DNA from: Porphyromonas macacae DSM 20710 = JCM 13914
Lineage (GTDB): Bacteria; Bacteroidota; Bacteroidia; Bacteroidales; Porphyromonadaceae
Length of the DNA stretch: 64,000 nt
Reading direction: 5' to 3'
Assembly: GCF_000379945.1 (NCBI RefSeq)
Contig: NZ_KB904150.1
Coordinates: 44,548-108,547 of the forward strand
Made by a program: the position numbers and the translations under genes. The notes beneath the pieces are model-generated. The model worked only from the letters and a program-made list of their open reading frames with translations, was not told the origin of the DNA and searched no databases. Of the stretch, positions 34,484 to 43,250 are shown piece by piece. Position 1 is the stretch's first letter; every line of letters starts with the position of its first letter.

Positions 34484-35440
34484 ATGTGTGCTATATCTTT
34501 TTTGAAGAAAACGGGTAAGAATTCCAAATTTCTATATTATACCAAGAGTACATTTCGCTATATTGTTCCTAAATTCTTTTTTCAATACAGGTTGAAAGCG
34601 GTATTGAGAGGTGTCGAACGGAGGAGTGACTATTCCTGTATTATTGAGAGGGTCAATTATTACAATAAGCTGAATACTTTGGTAAAATTGCCTCAGGAAA
34701 CCAAAAGTGCAGGGGAGCATTCTATGAAGAATATGGGCAGTGTGTATTTTTTCGATTCGTATGAGTTTGTTCGATGGTTCCCATCTCATCTTCGTTGGAT
34801 TGTGACACCGGGAGATACCAATTATCATGTGCCGGTTCCTTCTATTGTCAAAGCAAGACCTCTAAGCGGAGATAATAAAAACTCTGTTTTGCTCAATATG
34901 GATAAAGTCAGGCACTTTATCTTCCTGAAAGATAAAAAGGTTTTTACGGAAAAGCAGGATAAAGTCATTTTTCGGGGAGATACGAAAAACAAGAAAAACA
35001 GGCAGATTTTCTTGGAAATGTTTCATGATCATCCGCTGTTTGATGTAGGCGATACATCCCCTGATCCACAGTCTAACAGTGCCGGTAAATTGACTCTTTA
35101 CGAGCACCTCGACTATAAATTTATTGTCAGTTTGGAAGGAAACGATGTAGCCAGCAATTTGAAATGGGTTATGTCTTCAAACTCGATTGCCGTGATGCCC
35201 AAACCGACTTGCGAAACGTGGTTTATGGAAGGATGTCTTATTCCTGATTATCATTATATAGAAGTAAAGTCCGATTATTCGGATTTTGTGGAACGCATTC
35301 AATATTATATAGAACATCCGGACGAGGCACAGCAGATTATCGATCACGCACATGAGTATATTGCTCAGTTTCAGGATAAAAAACGTGAGCGATTGATCTC
35401 TCTTCTTGTGCTTAAGAAATATTTTGATTTCACAGAATGA
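34484..35440 (+). CDS. Family 90 glycosyltransferase (CAP10/LpsA-like)
   Basis: 318 residues. The core matches GT90 enzymes: DKVIFRGDTKNKKNRQIFLE (residues near 160), a YKFIVSLEGNDVASNLKWVM block that is the family signature, then KPTCETWFMEGCLIPDYHYI. Bacterial GT90 proteins modify lipopolysaccharide cores or capsules with xylose or other sugars. It lacks a signal peptide, and is 27 bp after the GT4 gene, so both probably act on the same glycan in the cytosol. Donor unknown. Confidence 0.85.
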   Translation: MCAISFLKKTGKNSKFLYYTKSTFRYIVPKFFFQYRLKAVLRGVERRSDYSCIIERVNYYNKLNTLVKLPQETKSAGEHSMKNMGSVYFFDSYEFVRWFPSHLRWIVTPGDTNYHVPVPSIVKARPLSGDNKNSVLLNMDKVRHFIFLKDKKVFTEKQDKVIFRGDTKNKKNRQIFLEMFHDHPLFDVGDTSPDPQSNSAGKLTLYEHLDYKFIVSLEGNDVASNLKWVMSSNSIAVMPKPTCETWFMEGCLIPDYHYIEVKSDYSDFVERIQYYIEHPDEAQQIIDHAHEYIAQFQDKKRERLISLLVLKKYFDFTE

Positions 35441-35539
35441 GTGTGCACAGTCGTTTTTTGAATGGATCGATTTCGTTTGAAAAATGAGTCGGGAAGAAAT
35501 AATCCATCTATTGGGGTATCCTGCTTTTTATATTAAATC

Positions 35540-36478
35540 CTATAGTCGGCTTGTTAGTTTTTTCTGTTCTTCTTCGGAGAAACGGGCTTGAAACCCTTCA
35601 CGTGTCCTTTTCCAACGATTGTGAGACCAAAGCCAGAAAGAGGGCTCTCGTACAATTGTTTTTTCAAGCATACGGAAATATGTTTCCGTTATCGAAAACT
35701 TGGGAGTCTCTTTAATGCTTTCGGTCATTCTTATAAACCGGCATTTGTAATATCCTCGTTTGGTTCGTTCGATTTCCGTGTAAAACGGCACGGCATTTAC
35801 CAAACGCGATATACGTTCCGGACCGGTAAACACGGGAGTATCTTCATGATTCAGAAAATTTGTCCAGTAGTGCATGGCATTATAGCTTGGCACCTGATCG
35901 GAGATATAGCCGACAATGCTTAAATCTCCCTGTCTTTGCCAGGTGATGATGGTACGAAAAGTGTCTTCCATGGCTATGGAATGCGCTCCAAACCGTCCCC
36001 GGATTTTTAGAAATAACCTGTCGAAGGCCGGATTCTCTAAAGCATGATAGATTTGTCCGCATTTACATTCTTTACCGATATGCATGGGCAGAGAGCTTAT
36101 CCATTCCCAATTACAGTAATGCCCCAAGTAAAGCGAGCAGGATTGCCCGGAAGCGAAAACCTCTTCGATCTCCTGAATGTTTTCAAATTTCATCCTTCTC
36201 ATCATTGCTTTCCTGCTTATAGAGAAGAGCTTTATTGTTTCGATAATATAATCGCAAAAAAAGGCATAGAACTTTTTTTCTATGCGGATAATATCCCGTA
36301 ATGTTTTTTCAGGAAATGATGCTACGAGGTTTTTACGAACAATTTTCCGCCGATACCGGATGCAGTAATACAGAGGGAAGTAAAGTAAATCGGAAAACAG
36401 ATAAAGAACTCTCAGGGGAATTAAGGAAAATAAGTACCCGAAAGAATATAATGTCTTGTAAAAGAGTTTGGAGACCAT
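35540..36478 (-). CDS. Lysophospholipid/Kdo-lipid A acyltransferase, LpxL/HtrB-like
   Basis: 312 residues. An N-terminal hydrophobic helix (about 10-35) precedes the acyltransferase domain; the catalytic His-x4-Glu is in LGHYCNWEW near residue 120. GYISDQVPSYNAMHYW and FTGPERISRLVNAVPFY follow the LpxL/HtrB order, and WSHNRWKRTRE near the C-terminus is typical. It adds secondary acyl chains to lipid A. It lies 22 bp after the heptosyltransferase gene, consistent with lipid A-core assembly. Confidence 0.92.
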   Translation of the reverse strand: MVSKLFYKTLYSFGYLFSLIPLRVLYLFSDLLYFPLYYCIRYRRKIVRKNLVASFPEKTLRDIIRIEKKFYAFFCDYIIETIKLFSISRKAMMRRMKFENIQEIEEVFASGQSCSLYLGHYCNWEWISSLPMHIGKECKCGQIYHALENPAFDRLFLKIRGRFGAHSIAMEDTFRTIITWQRQGDLSIVGYISDQVPSYNAMHYWTNFLNHEDTPVFTGPERISRLVNAVPFYTEIERTKRGYYKCRFIRMTESIKETPKFSITETYFRMLEKTIVREPSFWLWSHNRWKRTREGFQARFSEEEQKKLTSRL

Positions 36479-36500
36479 ACTTGACTTGGAGAAAAGAGGA

Positions 36501-37535
36501 TTATTTAAGCGCTTCTTCTACTTTCTCTATAATTTGTTTGGGCGAAATGTTGTAGAGACAGGCATAATCTTTGCGGTGGCAAGGTTTTTTGCCATAAACC
36601 GAGCAGGGACGACAAGACATATCTATTTGAACGGCATCGGACTCTTTTTGATGCCAGCCCATAAAGCCGGCATAAGGGTGGGTGGCTCCCCATACCGATA
36701 CAACGCGGGTGTTTACCAGTGAGGCCAGATGCATATTGGCGGAGTCCATGGACAGCATAACATCGAGATGACTGATCAGGTTCAGCTCCTTTTGCATATC
36801 GAGTTTCCCGATCATGGAAGAGACTGTCGGGTATTTAGCTGTCCAGGAATCGAATATTTCCTGCTCCTTTTTCCCTCCACCGAAGAGAAACACTTTGACA
36901 TCTTTCCGGGCGGCAAAATATGCTACTACCTGCTCTTGACGTTCTATGGGGTAAATTTTGCCGGCATGTTTTGCAAACGGTGCAATACCAAGCCACTTTG
37001 CCCCGTTTTTTTCTCCTGTTATCGATACGATTTCATTTATATCTCCTTTCTCTTCATCATAAATAGAGGTAAAATCCAGCTCTACCGGGTATCCCAATTT
37101 GGCCAGTACATCTGCATACCGTTCGAAAGAACTCTTTTGAGGCTTGAATTTCTTGTGTTTTTTACGTACAAGTTTTCTCTTTCCGCTTCTGCCTTTGTCG
37201 ATTGTGGAGACAGCGATTCCGGCCATACGAAAGCGGATGGAAAGATAGACAGACCTCAGTGTGCCGTGGAAGTCTGCAATGGCATCGATGTCCATTGCTT
37301 TGAGTTGTTTATATAAGGCTTGAAGCCCTTTGAATGTTTTGTGTTTGCCGGATAAGTCGGCACCTGTTACGGACACATTCCCGGGTAACCCCGAACTGAA
37401 GAGAGGTTCCCAGGATTTACGTGTCAAAACCGTTATTTTGAGCTCCGGATACTGTACGGCCAAAGAACGTACTGCCGGAATGGTCATGGCTACGTCACCG
37501 AGTGCTGAGAAGCGAATAATCAGGAGGTGTGCCAC
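36501..37535 (-). CDS. Family 9 glycosyltransferase (heptosyltransferase-like)
   Basis: 344 residues, GT-B fold. The start MAHLLIIRFSALGDVAMTIPAVRSL is diagnostic of GT9 enzymes such as WaaC/WaaF, with the conserved Asp of SALGD. The C-terminal nucleotide-sugar domain contains SMDSANMHLASLVNTRVVSVWGATHP, the GT9 signature. Such proteins add heptose or related sugars to LPS core. A cysteine-rich tail (CRPCSVYGKKPCHRKDYAC) resembles the metal-binding or structural cysteines seen in Bacteroidetes members. It overlaps no neighbour but follows DUF4254 by 3 bp. Confidence 0.92.
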   Translation of the reverse strand: MAHLLIIRFSALGDVAMTIPAVRSLAVQYPELKITVLTRKSWEPLFSSGLPGNVSVTGADLSGKHKTFKGLQALYKQLKAMDIDAIADFHGTLRSVYLSIRFRMAGIAVSTIDKGRSGKRKLVRKKHKKFKPQKSSFERYADVLAKLGYPVELDFTSIYDEEKGDINEIVSITGEKNGAKWLGIAPFAKHAGKIYPIERQEQVVAYFAARKDVKVFLFGGGKKEQEIFDSWTAKYPTVSSMIGKLDMQKELNLISHLDVMLSMDSANMHLASLVNTRVVSVWGATHPYAGFMGWHQKESDAVQIDMSCRPCSVYGKKPCHRKDYACLYNISPKQIIEKVEEALK

Positions 37536-37538
37536 AGA

Positions 37539-38144
37539 TTATTTTTTACCGTAGAGAACGGGGTTTAATGCCGGGTCATTGTACATTTTCATCTGCTTGT
37601 AGACTTTCATGTATTTTTTCCCGGCCTCGATATCTGCCAACAGCTGGTCTATTGCAGACGAAAGGTCTTTTTGTTGTTCCAGCAAAATATTTAATTTTTG
37701 CCGGCATTGCCGATGATGCTCCTCCGTGGTATCTTTTCTATTGACCTCTTCCTGCATGTGATAGATTTTTAACATGAGGATCGACAAACGGTCTATGGCC
37801 CATGCGGGGCTTTCCGTATTAATCGTAGCATCCGGAGCGGGAGAAATATTTTTATACTTGTCCAGGAAATAGCTGTCGATAAGTTCTACCAGATCGGTAC
37901 GGTCTTGATTGGATTTGTCGATTCTCCGTTTTAATTTAAGCGCTTCGACCGGATCGATGTTCGGGTCGCGAATAATGTCTTCGAAATGCCATTGAACGGC
38001 ATCGATCCAGTTTTTCAGATAGAGGTAGTATTCGATTGACTTAAATTCGAAAGGATTGTTGATTTCCTGATCTACACTGTCGATTACATGGTATTCAGCG
38101 GTAGCTTTACCAAAAATCTCGTTGCATTGCTTACTGAAAGTCAT
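37539..38144 (-). CDS. DUF4254 protein linked to LPS genes
   Basis: 201 residues, soluble and mainly helical, with no catalytic motif visible. NPFEFKSIEYYLYLKNWIDAVQWHFEDIIRDPNIDP and TINTESPAWAIDRLSILMLKIYHM correspond to the DUF4254 domain of Bacteroidetes. The family is commonly found next to GT9 genes, as here (3 bp gap), which suggests a part in core sugar transfer, but its activity is unknown. It is the first gene of the DUF4254-GT9-acyltransferase operon. Confidence 0.85.
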   Translation of the reverse strand: MTFSKQCNEIFGKATAEYHVIDSVDQEINNPFEFKSIEYYLYLKNWIDAVQWHFEDIIRDPNIDPVEALKLKRRIDKSNQDRTDLVELIDSYFLDKYKNISPAPDATINTESPAWAIDRLSILMLKIYHMQEEVNRKDTTEEHHRQCRQKLNILLEQQKDLSSAIDQLLADIEAGKKYMKVYKQMKMYNDPALNPVLYGKK

Positions 38145-38175
38145 AATAGGAACGAACTAAATTAGATATAATGAA

Positions 38176-38206
38176 TAAAACTATGTATTTTTTCCCGTAT
38201 TGCCAA
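38176..38206 (-). promoter_or_regulatory. Promoter of the DUF4254-GT9-acyltransferase operon
   Basis: On the minus strand, TTG (38204-38206), a 20-bp spacer and TAGTTTTA (38176-38183), one mismatch from the -7 consensus. The ATG follows about 31 nt downstream. Confidence 0.45.
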
Positions 38207-38261
38207 CTAATATTACTGTTTAAGTGATTTTCGGTTTGATGGAGATATAACAAACCGGCAT

Positions 38262-39473
38262 TTATTCGACTCTTAAGACTAAACCTTTCAGATATTCACC
38301 TTCGGGGTGATATATGTTTATGGGGTGATCTTCCGGTTGAGTGAGTTGGTGCAGGATACGTACACGCCTTCCGGTGGAAGCTGCTGCACTGAATACGGAC
38401 AGCCTGAACTCCTCCCGACTGACAGCCTGTGAGCAGCTGAAAGTAAACAATATGCCGCCGGGGGCTATTTTCTTAAAAGCTTGTGCGTTGATGCGGCGAT
38501 AGCCTTGCAGAGCATTGCGCAGCACTTTTCTGTGCTTTGCAAATGCAGGAGGGTCTAATACGATGAGATCATAGTATCCCTGGGGCATCTCTTCCAGATA
38601 TTTGAAAGCATCGGTTGTGATGCTTTTATGTCGTAGAAAAGCTTCTTCCGGCTTGATATTGAGACCTACATTTTTATCGGTCAAACTCATTGCTTTTGCC
38701 GAACTGTCCACAGAGTGAACTTCTTGGGCTCCACCTCTGAGGGCGTATAACGAAAAGCCGCCGGTATAGCAGAAAGTATTAAGTACTTTTTTGTTGAGAG
38801 CATAATGTTCGAGAAGAGCCCTGTTATTGCGTTGATCGATAAAGAAGCCTGTTTTTTGTCCTCGCGACCAGTCGGGATAGAACAGGATACCGTTTTCTTG
38901 TACAGGCTCTTCTTCGGCTCTGCCTGTGAGAAAACCGTCGTGTGCATCGAGGTTGGCTTTGAAGGGCAGGGTGTTTTCGGATTTGTAATAAACGGCATCT
39001 ATGATATTCCCCAAAATATTCTTCAGAGCGTTGGCTATCGAGATGCGTGCATAATGCATGCCTGCACTGTGCGCCTGCAAGACGGCCGTTCGTCCATAAA
39101 TATCTATAATGAGCCCGGGCATACCGTCACCTTCACCGTGAACAAGTCTCATGACGTTGTTGTCCTTACGTATCAGATTGCAGTCTTGCCGAAGCCGCAG
39201 AGCTGCCGCTAATTTTCTGCTCCAGAAATCCTCGTTCACTTCCTCATCGGCATCGAAAGATAAAATTCTTACCGTAATGCTCTCCGGTGCATAATGGCCG
39301 ATAGCCAATGGTTCTTCGTCGTGAGAGACGACTTTGACCAAATCGCCTTCCTGCGGTTCCCCTTGAATAGCACGGATAGCACCGGAAAAAACCCAGGGAT
39401 GGAAACGTTTTATGGATTCATCTCTTTTGGGTAAAAGTTTTATGATGGCCGAAGGTTTAGCTACCTCTGTCAT
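38262..39473 (-). CDS. rlmI: RlmI-like 23S rRNA (cytosine-C5) methyltransferase
   Basis: 403 residues from the chosen start. An N-terminal PUA domain (about 1-85, RFHPWVFSGAIRAI and EGDLVKVV) is followed by a SAM methyltransferase with VLNTFCYTGGFSLYAL (motif I), YDLIVLDPPAFAKH (motif IV) and FTFSCSQAVSREEF, whose Cys fits the catalytic cysteine of m5C enzymes. RlmI methylates C1962 of 23S rRNA in E. coli. The start at 39473 shares ATGA with the RNase D-like stop; the ORF is open 73 codons upstream, but those overlap that gene. Confidence 0.92.
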   Translation of the reverse strand: MTEVAKPSAIIKLLPKRDESIKRFHPWVFSGAIRAIQGEPQEGDLVKVVSHDEEPLAIGHYAPESITVRILSFDADEEVNEDFWSRKLAAALRLRQDCNLIRKDNNVMRLVHGEGDGMPGLIIDIYGRTAVLQAHSAGMHYARISIANALKNILGNIIDAVYYKSENTLPFKANLDAHDGFLTGRAEEEPVQENGILFYPDWSRGQKTGFFIDQRNNRALLEHYALNKKVLNTFCYTGGFSLYALRGGAQEVHSVDSSAKAMSLTDKNVGLNIKPEEAFLRHKSITTDAFKYLEEMPQGYYDLIVLDPPAFAKHRKVLRNALQGYRRINAQAFKKIAPGGILFTFSCSQAVSREEFRLSVFSAAASTGRRVRILHQLTQPEDHPINIYHPEGEYLKGLVLRVE

Positions 39474-40105
39474 ATAAGTGCGAATTGGATGGGTGAAGGA
39501 GCCGGCAACTCCATTAATTTGTTGAATATCCTCAATGATGCCCATGCATCCAAAGCGGCATATTCTTGTTGAGAAACGGTAAGGTCTTGAGCTTCCCAGT
39601 TCGTTAGCCGTTGACTTTTGCTTATTTTTTCCTGATAAATGATGGCATATATTTTCTGCAGGCTTGCATCTTTTATTCCGTAAGCCGGACACAAACGTTG
39701 CAGTTCGATAAAACTTTCGGCATTGAATTTTGCTCTTTTGCGTAGAGCTCTGATATCGTCCAGTACGCTTAGCCCCACTTTTAAGATGGATTTGTTTTCC
39801 AGAATTCCGACCAAAGAAGAGGGTAGTCCTATCTTGTTCATGCGGAACAGATAGCAGTCGTTTTCGGTTGATAGTTGAAGTAATGCCACATCGTGCTGCT
39901 CTCCTTTTCTGAAACTCGGCCGTGTTTCCGTATCGAACCCGATAGCCCGATAGCCCGAAAGCTCGTCGACAGCCTGTGCCAGAAGTTCGTTATTGTCTAT
40001 CAAGTGTAAGTTTCCTCGAAATTCGGCTTTTGGGAAACTGTCTATTGTTTCCTTGCTGACGGAAGGCTGAAATGCGAGCAGATTTATATTTCTTACCGGT
40101 TCCAT
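39470..40105 (-). CDS. RNase D-like 3'-5' exonuclease
   Basis: 211 residues, DnaQ/DEDD fold. Exo I is AIGFDTETRPSF (Asp and Glu), exo II is LKVGLSVLDDIRAL with its Asp, and exo III is QQEYAALDAWASLRIF with Tyr and Asp, giving the DEDDy set. It lacks the HRDC domains of full RNase D, so it belongs to the short form common in Bacteroidetes. It lies 13 bp after the DUF5063 gene and overlaps rlmI by 4 bases; RNA processing linked to rRNA modification is plausible. Confidence 0.9.
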   Translation of the reverse strand: MEPVRNINLLAFQPSVSKETIDSFPKAEFRGNLHLIDNNELLAQAVDELSGYRAIGFDTETRPSFRKGEQHDVALLQLSTENDCYLFRMNKIGLPSSLVGILENKSILKVGLSVLDDIRALRKRAKFNAESFIELQRLCPAYGIKDASLQKIYAIIYQEKISKSQRLTNWEAQDLTVSQQEYAALDAWASLRIFNKLMELPAPSPIQFALI

Positions 40106-40118
40106 GGATGAAAACTCC

Positions 40119-40700
40119 TTAAATTAAAGACTCCGGGATAACGTTATTTTGCTCATTATCCAGATGCTCCATAGCCTCCGAAGAATATTCGATACGGTGT
40201 AGAGCGGTTAATGCAGCCAACAGATGTTCGCCCCAATACTCTGCAAAATAATGTCTGCATCGACCGATTGCAGAAAGTAAAGCCATTTCATTTTCTTCGC
40301 GAATTATACCCAAAAGGTTGACAACATTTTGATATACGTCTGCTAAATATTCCGCTATGTTCGCCGCGATCGGAGCATCGCTGTATTGCATGTCGTTGTG
40401 TGTGGCTGTAAGGAATGTGTTGTAGTTTCCGAGCAAGCTGCTTACTTTTCCCATAAGCAGGTTGTAGGTGTCTTCATCCACATAATCTTCCACATAGTTT
40501 TCCGGATCATATTCGTATGCCGGCAGAAGAGCTGTTTTTACGTATAACAGCCCCAAAATTCGTGTCAGACGACTTACAAATTCTGAGGGTGTAAAGTCTG
40601 AAGCCTGCTCCATCATAGCTGCAAAATTCACCCCAACAGTGGCAAACTCTATGATTTCTTTGCCCATAAAACCGGCGGAAGAGTTCTCTTTTCGTTTCAT
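40119..40700 (-). CDS. DUF5063 protein
   Basis: 193 residues, helical, acidic, no signal peptide. EIIEFATVGVNFAAMMEQ, LTRILGLLYVKTALLP and HNDMQYSDAPIAANIAEYLADVYQNVVNL correspond to DUF5063, a Bacteroidetes family of unknown function regularly found before the RNase D-like and RlmI genes. Two starts are possible: 40700 and Met12 at 40667. A -7 box ends only 4 nt before 40700, so the upstream start would require an almost leaderless message; 40667 would leave a normal leader and still keep the conserved part. Confidence 0.82.
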   Translation of the reverse strand: MKRKENSSAGFMGKEIIEFATVGVNFAAMMEQASDFTPSEFVSRLTRILGLLYVKTALLPAYEYDPENYVEDYVDEDTYNLLMGKVSSLLGNYNTFLTATHNDMQYSDAPIAANIAEYLADVYQNVVNLLGIIREENEMALLSAIGRCRHYFAEYWGEHLLAALTALHRIEYSSEAMEHLDNEQNNVIPESLI

Positions 40701-40704
40701 ATAA

Positions 40705-40712
40705 CAAAGTTA
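40705..40712 (-). promoter_or_regulatory. -7 box of the DUF5063-RNase D-RlmI operon
   Basis: TAACTTTG on the minus strand, an exact TAnnTTTG match. A TTTG lies upstream at 40737-40740 with a 24-bp spacer, inside the palindrome described separately. Confidence 0.5.
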
Positions 40713-40717
40713 TAGCT

Positions 40718-40740
40718 TTTGTTCCATTTTATGGAACAAA
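40718..40740. promoter_or_regulatory. Operator-like palindrome over the DUF5063 promoter
   Basis: TTTGTTCCAT, three bases, then ATGGAACAAA: a perfect 10-bp inverted repeat 5 bp upstream of the -7 box, covering the expected -33 position. This is where a repressor would block RNA polymerase. No regulator gene is adjacent. It could also form a weak hairpin, but it lacks a T-tract. Confidence 0.5.
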
Positions 40741-40895
40741 TACGAAATCTGCATTGTATAAAAGCCAAAAATCAAGGAGCTATTCGAGGAAGGGATATTA
40801 CGGAGTAGCTGGAAGGTAAATAAAAATAAATGAGAATGGGGAACAATATGTCGAAAGGTTGAAGAAGTAGAGCAAAGGCTGTGTGTTTCGCATTT

Positions 40896-41255
40896 TCAAT
40901 TCGTCAATAATTTTATTGCCTCTGATCGAGAGTTGACAAAATTTATTTGTTTGCCTTTGTTACTTTCAAAAATAAAATCGTTTAAACTCTTGTTCTGAAA
41001 CTTAGAAAAATCTCCAACAATTATCAATGGCATTCGATATTGAGCAAATTTTTGGAGTATATCTCCTGCTATTTTAGTTTTTAGGTCGAAAAAAGCAGGT
41101 ATAATATTCTTTTCGTAGACAATGATTTTATCAAATCCCTGATAATATAAATTCCCCAATAAGTCTAATCCGTCTTCGATAGATCTTAAAATTATTTTGT
41201 CTGTTATGATTTCAGCCACCTTTATGTTGCCGATATTGTGTGTTTCGATTTTCAT
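40896..41255 (-). CDS. DUF4180 protein
   Basis: 119 residues. NIGNIKVAEIITDKIILRSIEDGLDLLGNLYYQGFDKIIVYEKNI and FFDLKTKIAGDILQKFAQYRMPLIIVGDF match DUF4180, a small STAS-like alpha/beta family in bacteria with no established function. No catalytic residues are evident. It stands alone between a hairpin terminator and about 195 bp of non-coding DNA, in a segment with signs of rearrangement. Confidence 0.85.
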   Translation of the reverse strand: MKIETHNIGNIKVAEIITDKIILRSIEDGLDLLGNLYYQGFDKIIVYEKNIIPAFFDLKTKIAGDILQKFAQYRMPLIIVGDFSKFQNKSLNDFIFESNKGKQINFVNSRSEAIKLLTN

Positions 41256-41342
41256 ACTACGAAGAGAAGATACGGATTAAGATTTGCCTATGAAAAGAAA
41301 AAGTGTAGCGTATCTATTGATACTTTACAGATAAGACGACAC

Positions 41343-41382
41343 AAAAAGAACTTGCTCCGTCTTTGTGGAGTAAGTTCTTTTC
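41343..41382. terminator. Terminator downstream of the esterase gene
   Basis: Arms AAAAGAACTTGCTCC (41344-41358) and GGAGTAAGTTCTTTT (41367-41381) pair with one mismatch. T-rich runs follow in both directions. It lies about 100 bp past the esterase stop and upstream of DUF4180. Confidence 0.7.
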
Positions 41383-41480
41383 TCTTATTTACTTTGATAT
41401 ATCACCTTGCTCAATATCTAAATATATCTAATTTTTGAGTTTGTGATAATATAAAACTCTACAACTCTATCGGATAAACT

Positions 41481-43166
41481 TTATTGTATGTTGACTTGAT
41501 TTATCCAAACTTGAATTCTGTCTTGGTTTATATTGAAATTCTGCAACATAAAATTCGTGTTATATCCAATCCTCTTATTAAAGCACAATTTTCCGTTTAG
41601 ATATATCCGTACTTTCTTTCCCGTATCTATCATTTCTGGAGATATATTCACCGAGAAAGATTTTACACAAGAGGTTTCAATTCGAAAGATGTTATTTTCA
41701 TACTTTGCTATTATCTTACCCGATTTACGAGGAAAGTCGAAAGCCATTCGATCCACTTCCATAACTACAAGGCTATCTTTTTCGTCGTATTTCAGCCAAC
41801 GATTGATTTTGAAGTTCTTTACTTTGTGCCAGTCTTTTCTCACAGCCAACGTATCGAGTTTAATATTGGAAAGCCAATCAATATCTCCATAGCATTCATC
41901 GTCAAACTCCCAAGATATTTCTTTTGGAAAAGGATTTCTTTGTCGCTTAAGAAGGTCTGCAAATAAAATTCCATAGGCTGGCTCTGATTCATCGAACTGA
42001 GGAAACGAGTGCGGAAACCCATTGTACCGATACTCTTTGTAATCGGCATTGATACTATTCATCAGCTGGGTGAAATCGTCGTTTGCATTGGGTGGATAGT
42101 AGTAATCCTCATCTGTTGAGAAGTTGATAAATGAGCGGTTTTTGATATTCTCTACAAAAGTGCCTCCTGTAAAGACTTTTGGATAAGTATTGAAACCATA
42201 GAAACCTGCAAATAAAGTTGGCTGTTTCATCAGATACGAGAAAGATCCTGTCGCCCCATTGGAGTGTCCTGAAATAAACACTTTATCATCATCCACATTG
42301 AGTGCCTTTTTGACAAGCGCAACTATCTTAGGAATCATAAAGAAGCCGTCATCGGAAGTCATCCAATTGAACTTTCCGCTACCTTTCGGAAAAACCAATA
42401 TCACATCATTCTGTTCAGCGTACTTCGTGTAATATCTATTCCAATCATAGAGTACCCAAGAGGCAAGCTGATAATCAGATAGCTGATTATATCTGACAGC
42501 CCCATGCAAAAAGAATAGCAGTGGATAGCTCTTGTTAGGGCTGTAATTTTTAGGAATATGTACAAAAAACGAGGTTTTAACCGAATCATTTATTGCAAAC
42601 GAAATAGAGTAATTCTGTCTTTTCTTGGATAAATATCCATTCTTCTTTCGGATTTCCTTATATAGAGTCTTGCCGTCTTTTACTTTGTATAGTGGAACTT
42701 TATTGGAAGCATAAAATTCTTTTTCATTTACGTTCAATTCTTCGTAAAAAGTTAGCTTCGCTTTCAGAGCTTTTTGTTTCAATTCGTTCCACCTTACATC
42801 TGAGAGCAAATTCTTATACTCATTTTCAGACTCATCTCCAAGGATATAACTCCAATTTGGTTCCCAAGGGAGGTTCGGCTTTAGTTCAAATAAAAGAGTA
42901 AGATATTTGAAAGCCTTGTCATTCTCTTTTAGGTCAGATGCAAGAACAGAAGCTTTGTACAATCCAGTCTCATCGATGCTATCAGGAAAAAGAGAGAAAG
43001 CACGTTCGTACATATCAAAAGACTTTCTGTAACCTACAGTATCTTTCGCTTCCCACATAGTCTCTAAAGCCTCTTTCGTTAGTTTAGAATAATTCTCTTG
43101 CCCATGCAGAGGGATACATGCAAACACATAAAAAAGAATGATACACTTTGTTATTCGTTGGTTCAT
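41481..43166 (-). CDS. Secreted alpha/beta-hydrolase (esterase) with N-terminal helical repeats
   Basis: 561 residues. A signal peptide opens the chain (MNQRITKCIILFYVFACIPLHGQ). Residues 25-130 look like two or three TPR-like helical pairs. The hydrolase domain has FFVHIPKNYSPNKSYPLLFFLHGA and the nucleophile elbow ISGHSNGATGS, with Ser in GHSNG, followed by a catalytic-His candidate in YNGFPHSFPQFDES. The last 130 residues are beta-rich. This resembles predicted feruloyl or acetyl esterases in Bacteroidetes; the substrate is unknown. Start 43166 is chosen for the signal peptide; an ATG 14 codons upstream would mask it. Confidence 0.82.
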   Translation of the reverse strand: MNQRITKCIILFYVFACIPLHGQENYSKLTKEALETMWEAKDTVGYRKSFDMYERAFSLFPDSIDETGLYKASVLASDLKENDKAFKYLTLLFELKPNLPWEPNWSYILGDESENEYKNLLSDVRWNELKQKALKAKLTFYEELNVNEKEFYASNKVPLYKVKDGKTLYKEIRKKNGYLSKKRQNYSISFAINDSVKTSFFVHIPKNYSPNKSYPLLFFLHGAVRYNQLSDYQLASWVLYDWNRYYTKYAEQNDVILVFPKGSGKFNWMTSDDGFFMIPKIVALVKKALNVDDDKVFISGHSNGATGSFSYLMKQPTLFAGFYGFNTYPKVFTGGTFVENIKNRSFINFSTDEDYYYPPNANDDFTQLMNSINADYKEYRYNGFPHSFPQFDESEPAYGILFADLLKRQRNPFPKEISWEFDDECYGDIDWLSNIKLDTLAVRKDWHKVKNFKINRWLKYDEKDSLVVMEVDRMAFDFPRKSGKIIAKYENNIFRIETSCVKSFSVNISPEMIDTGKKVRIYLNGKLCFNKRIGYNTNFMLQNFNINQDRIQVWINQVNIQ

Positions 43167-43250
43167 CTTGAGTGCTTTAATCACAAACTTAACCTCCCTG
43201 ACTGTCAACTTTTTCAGGACATTTCAACTCAAAAACATACAGATAGAAAT

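Noticed and set aside
36729..37316. 195-codon plus-strand open frame inside the heptosyltransferase region
   Set aside because: It is antisense to a clear GT9 gene and has a composition typical of shadow frames.
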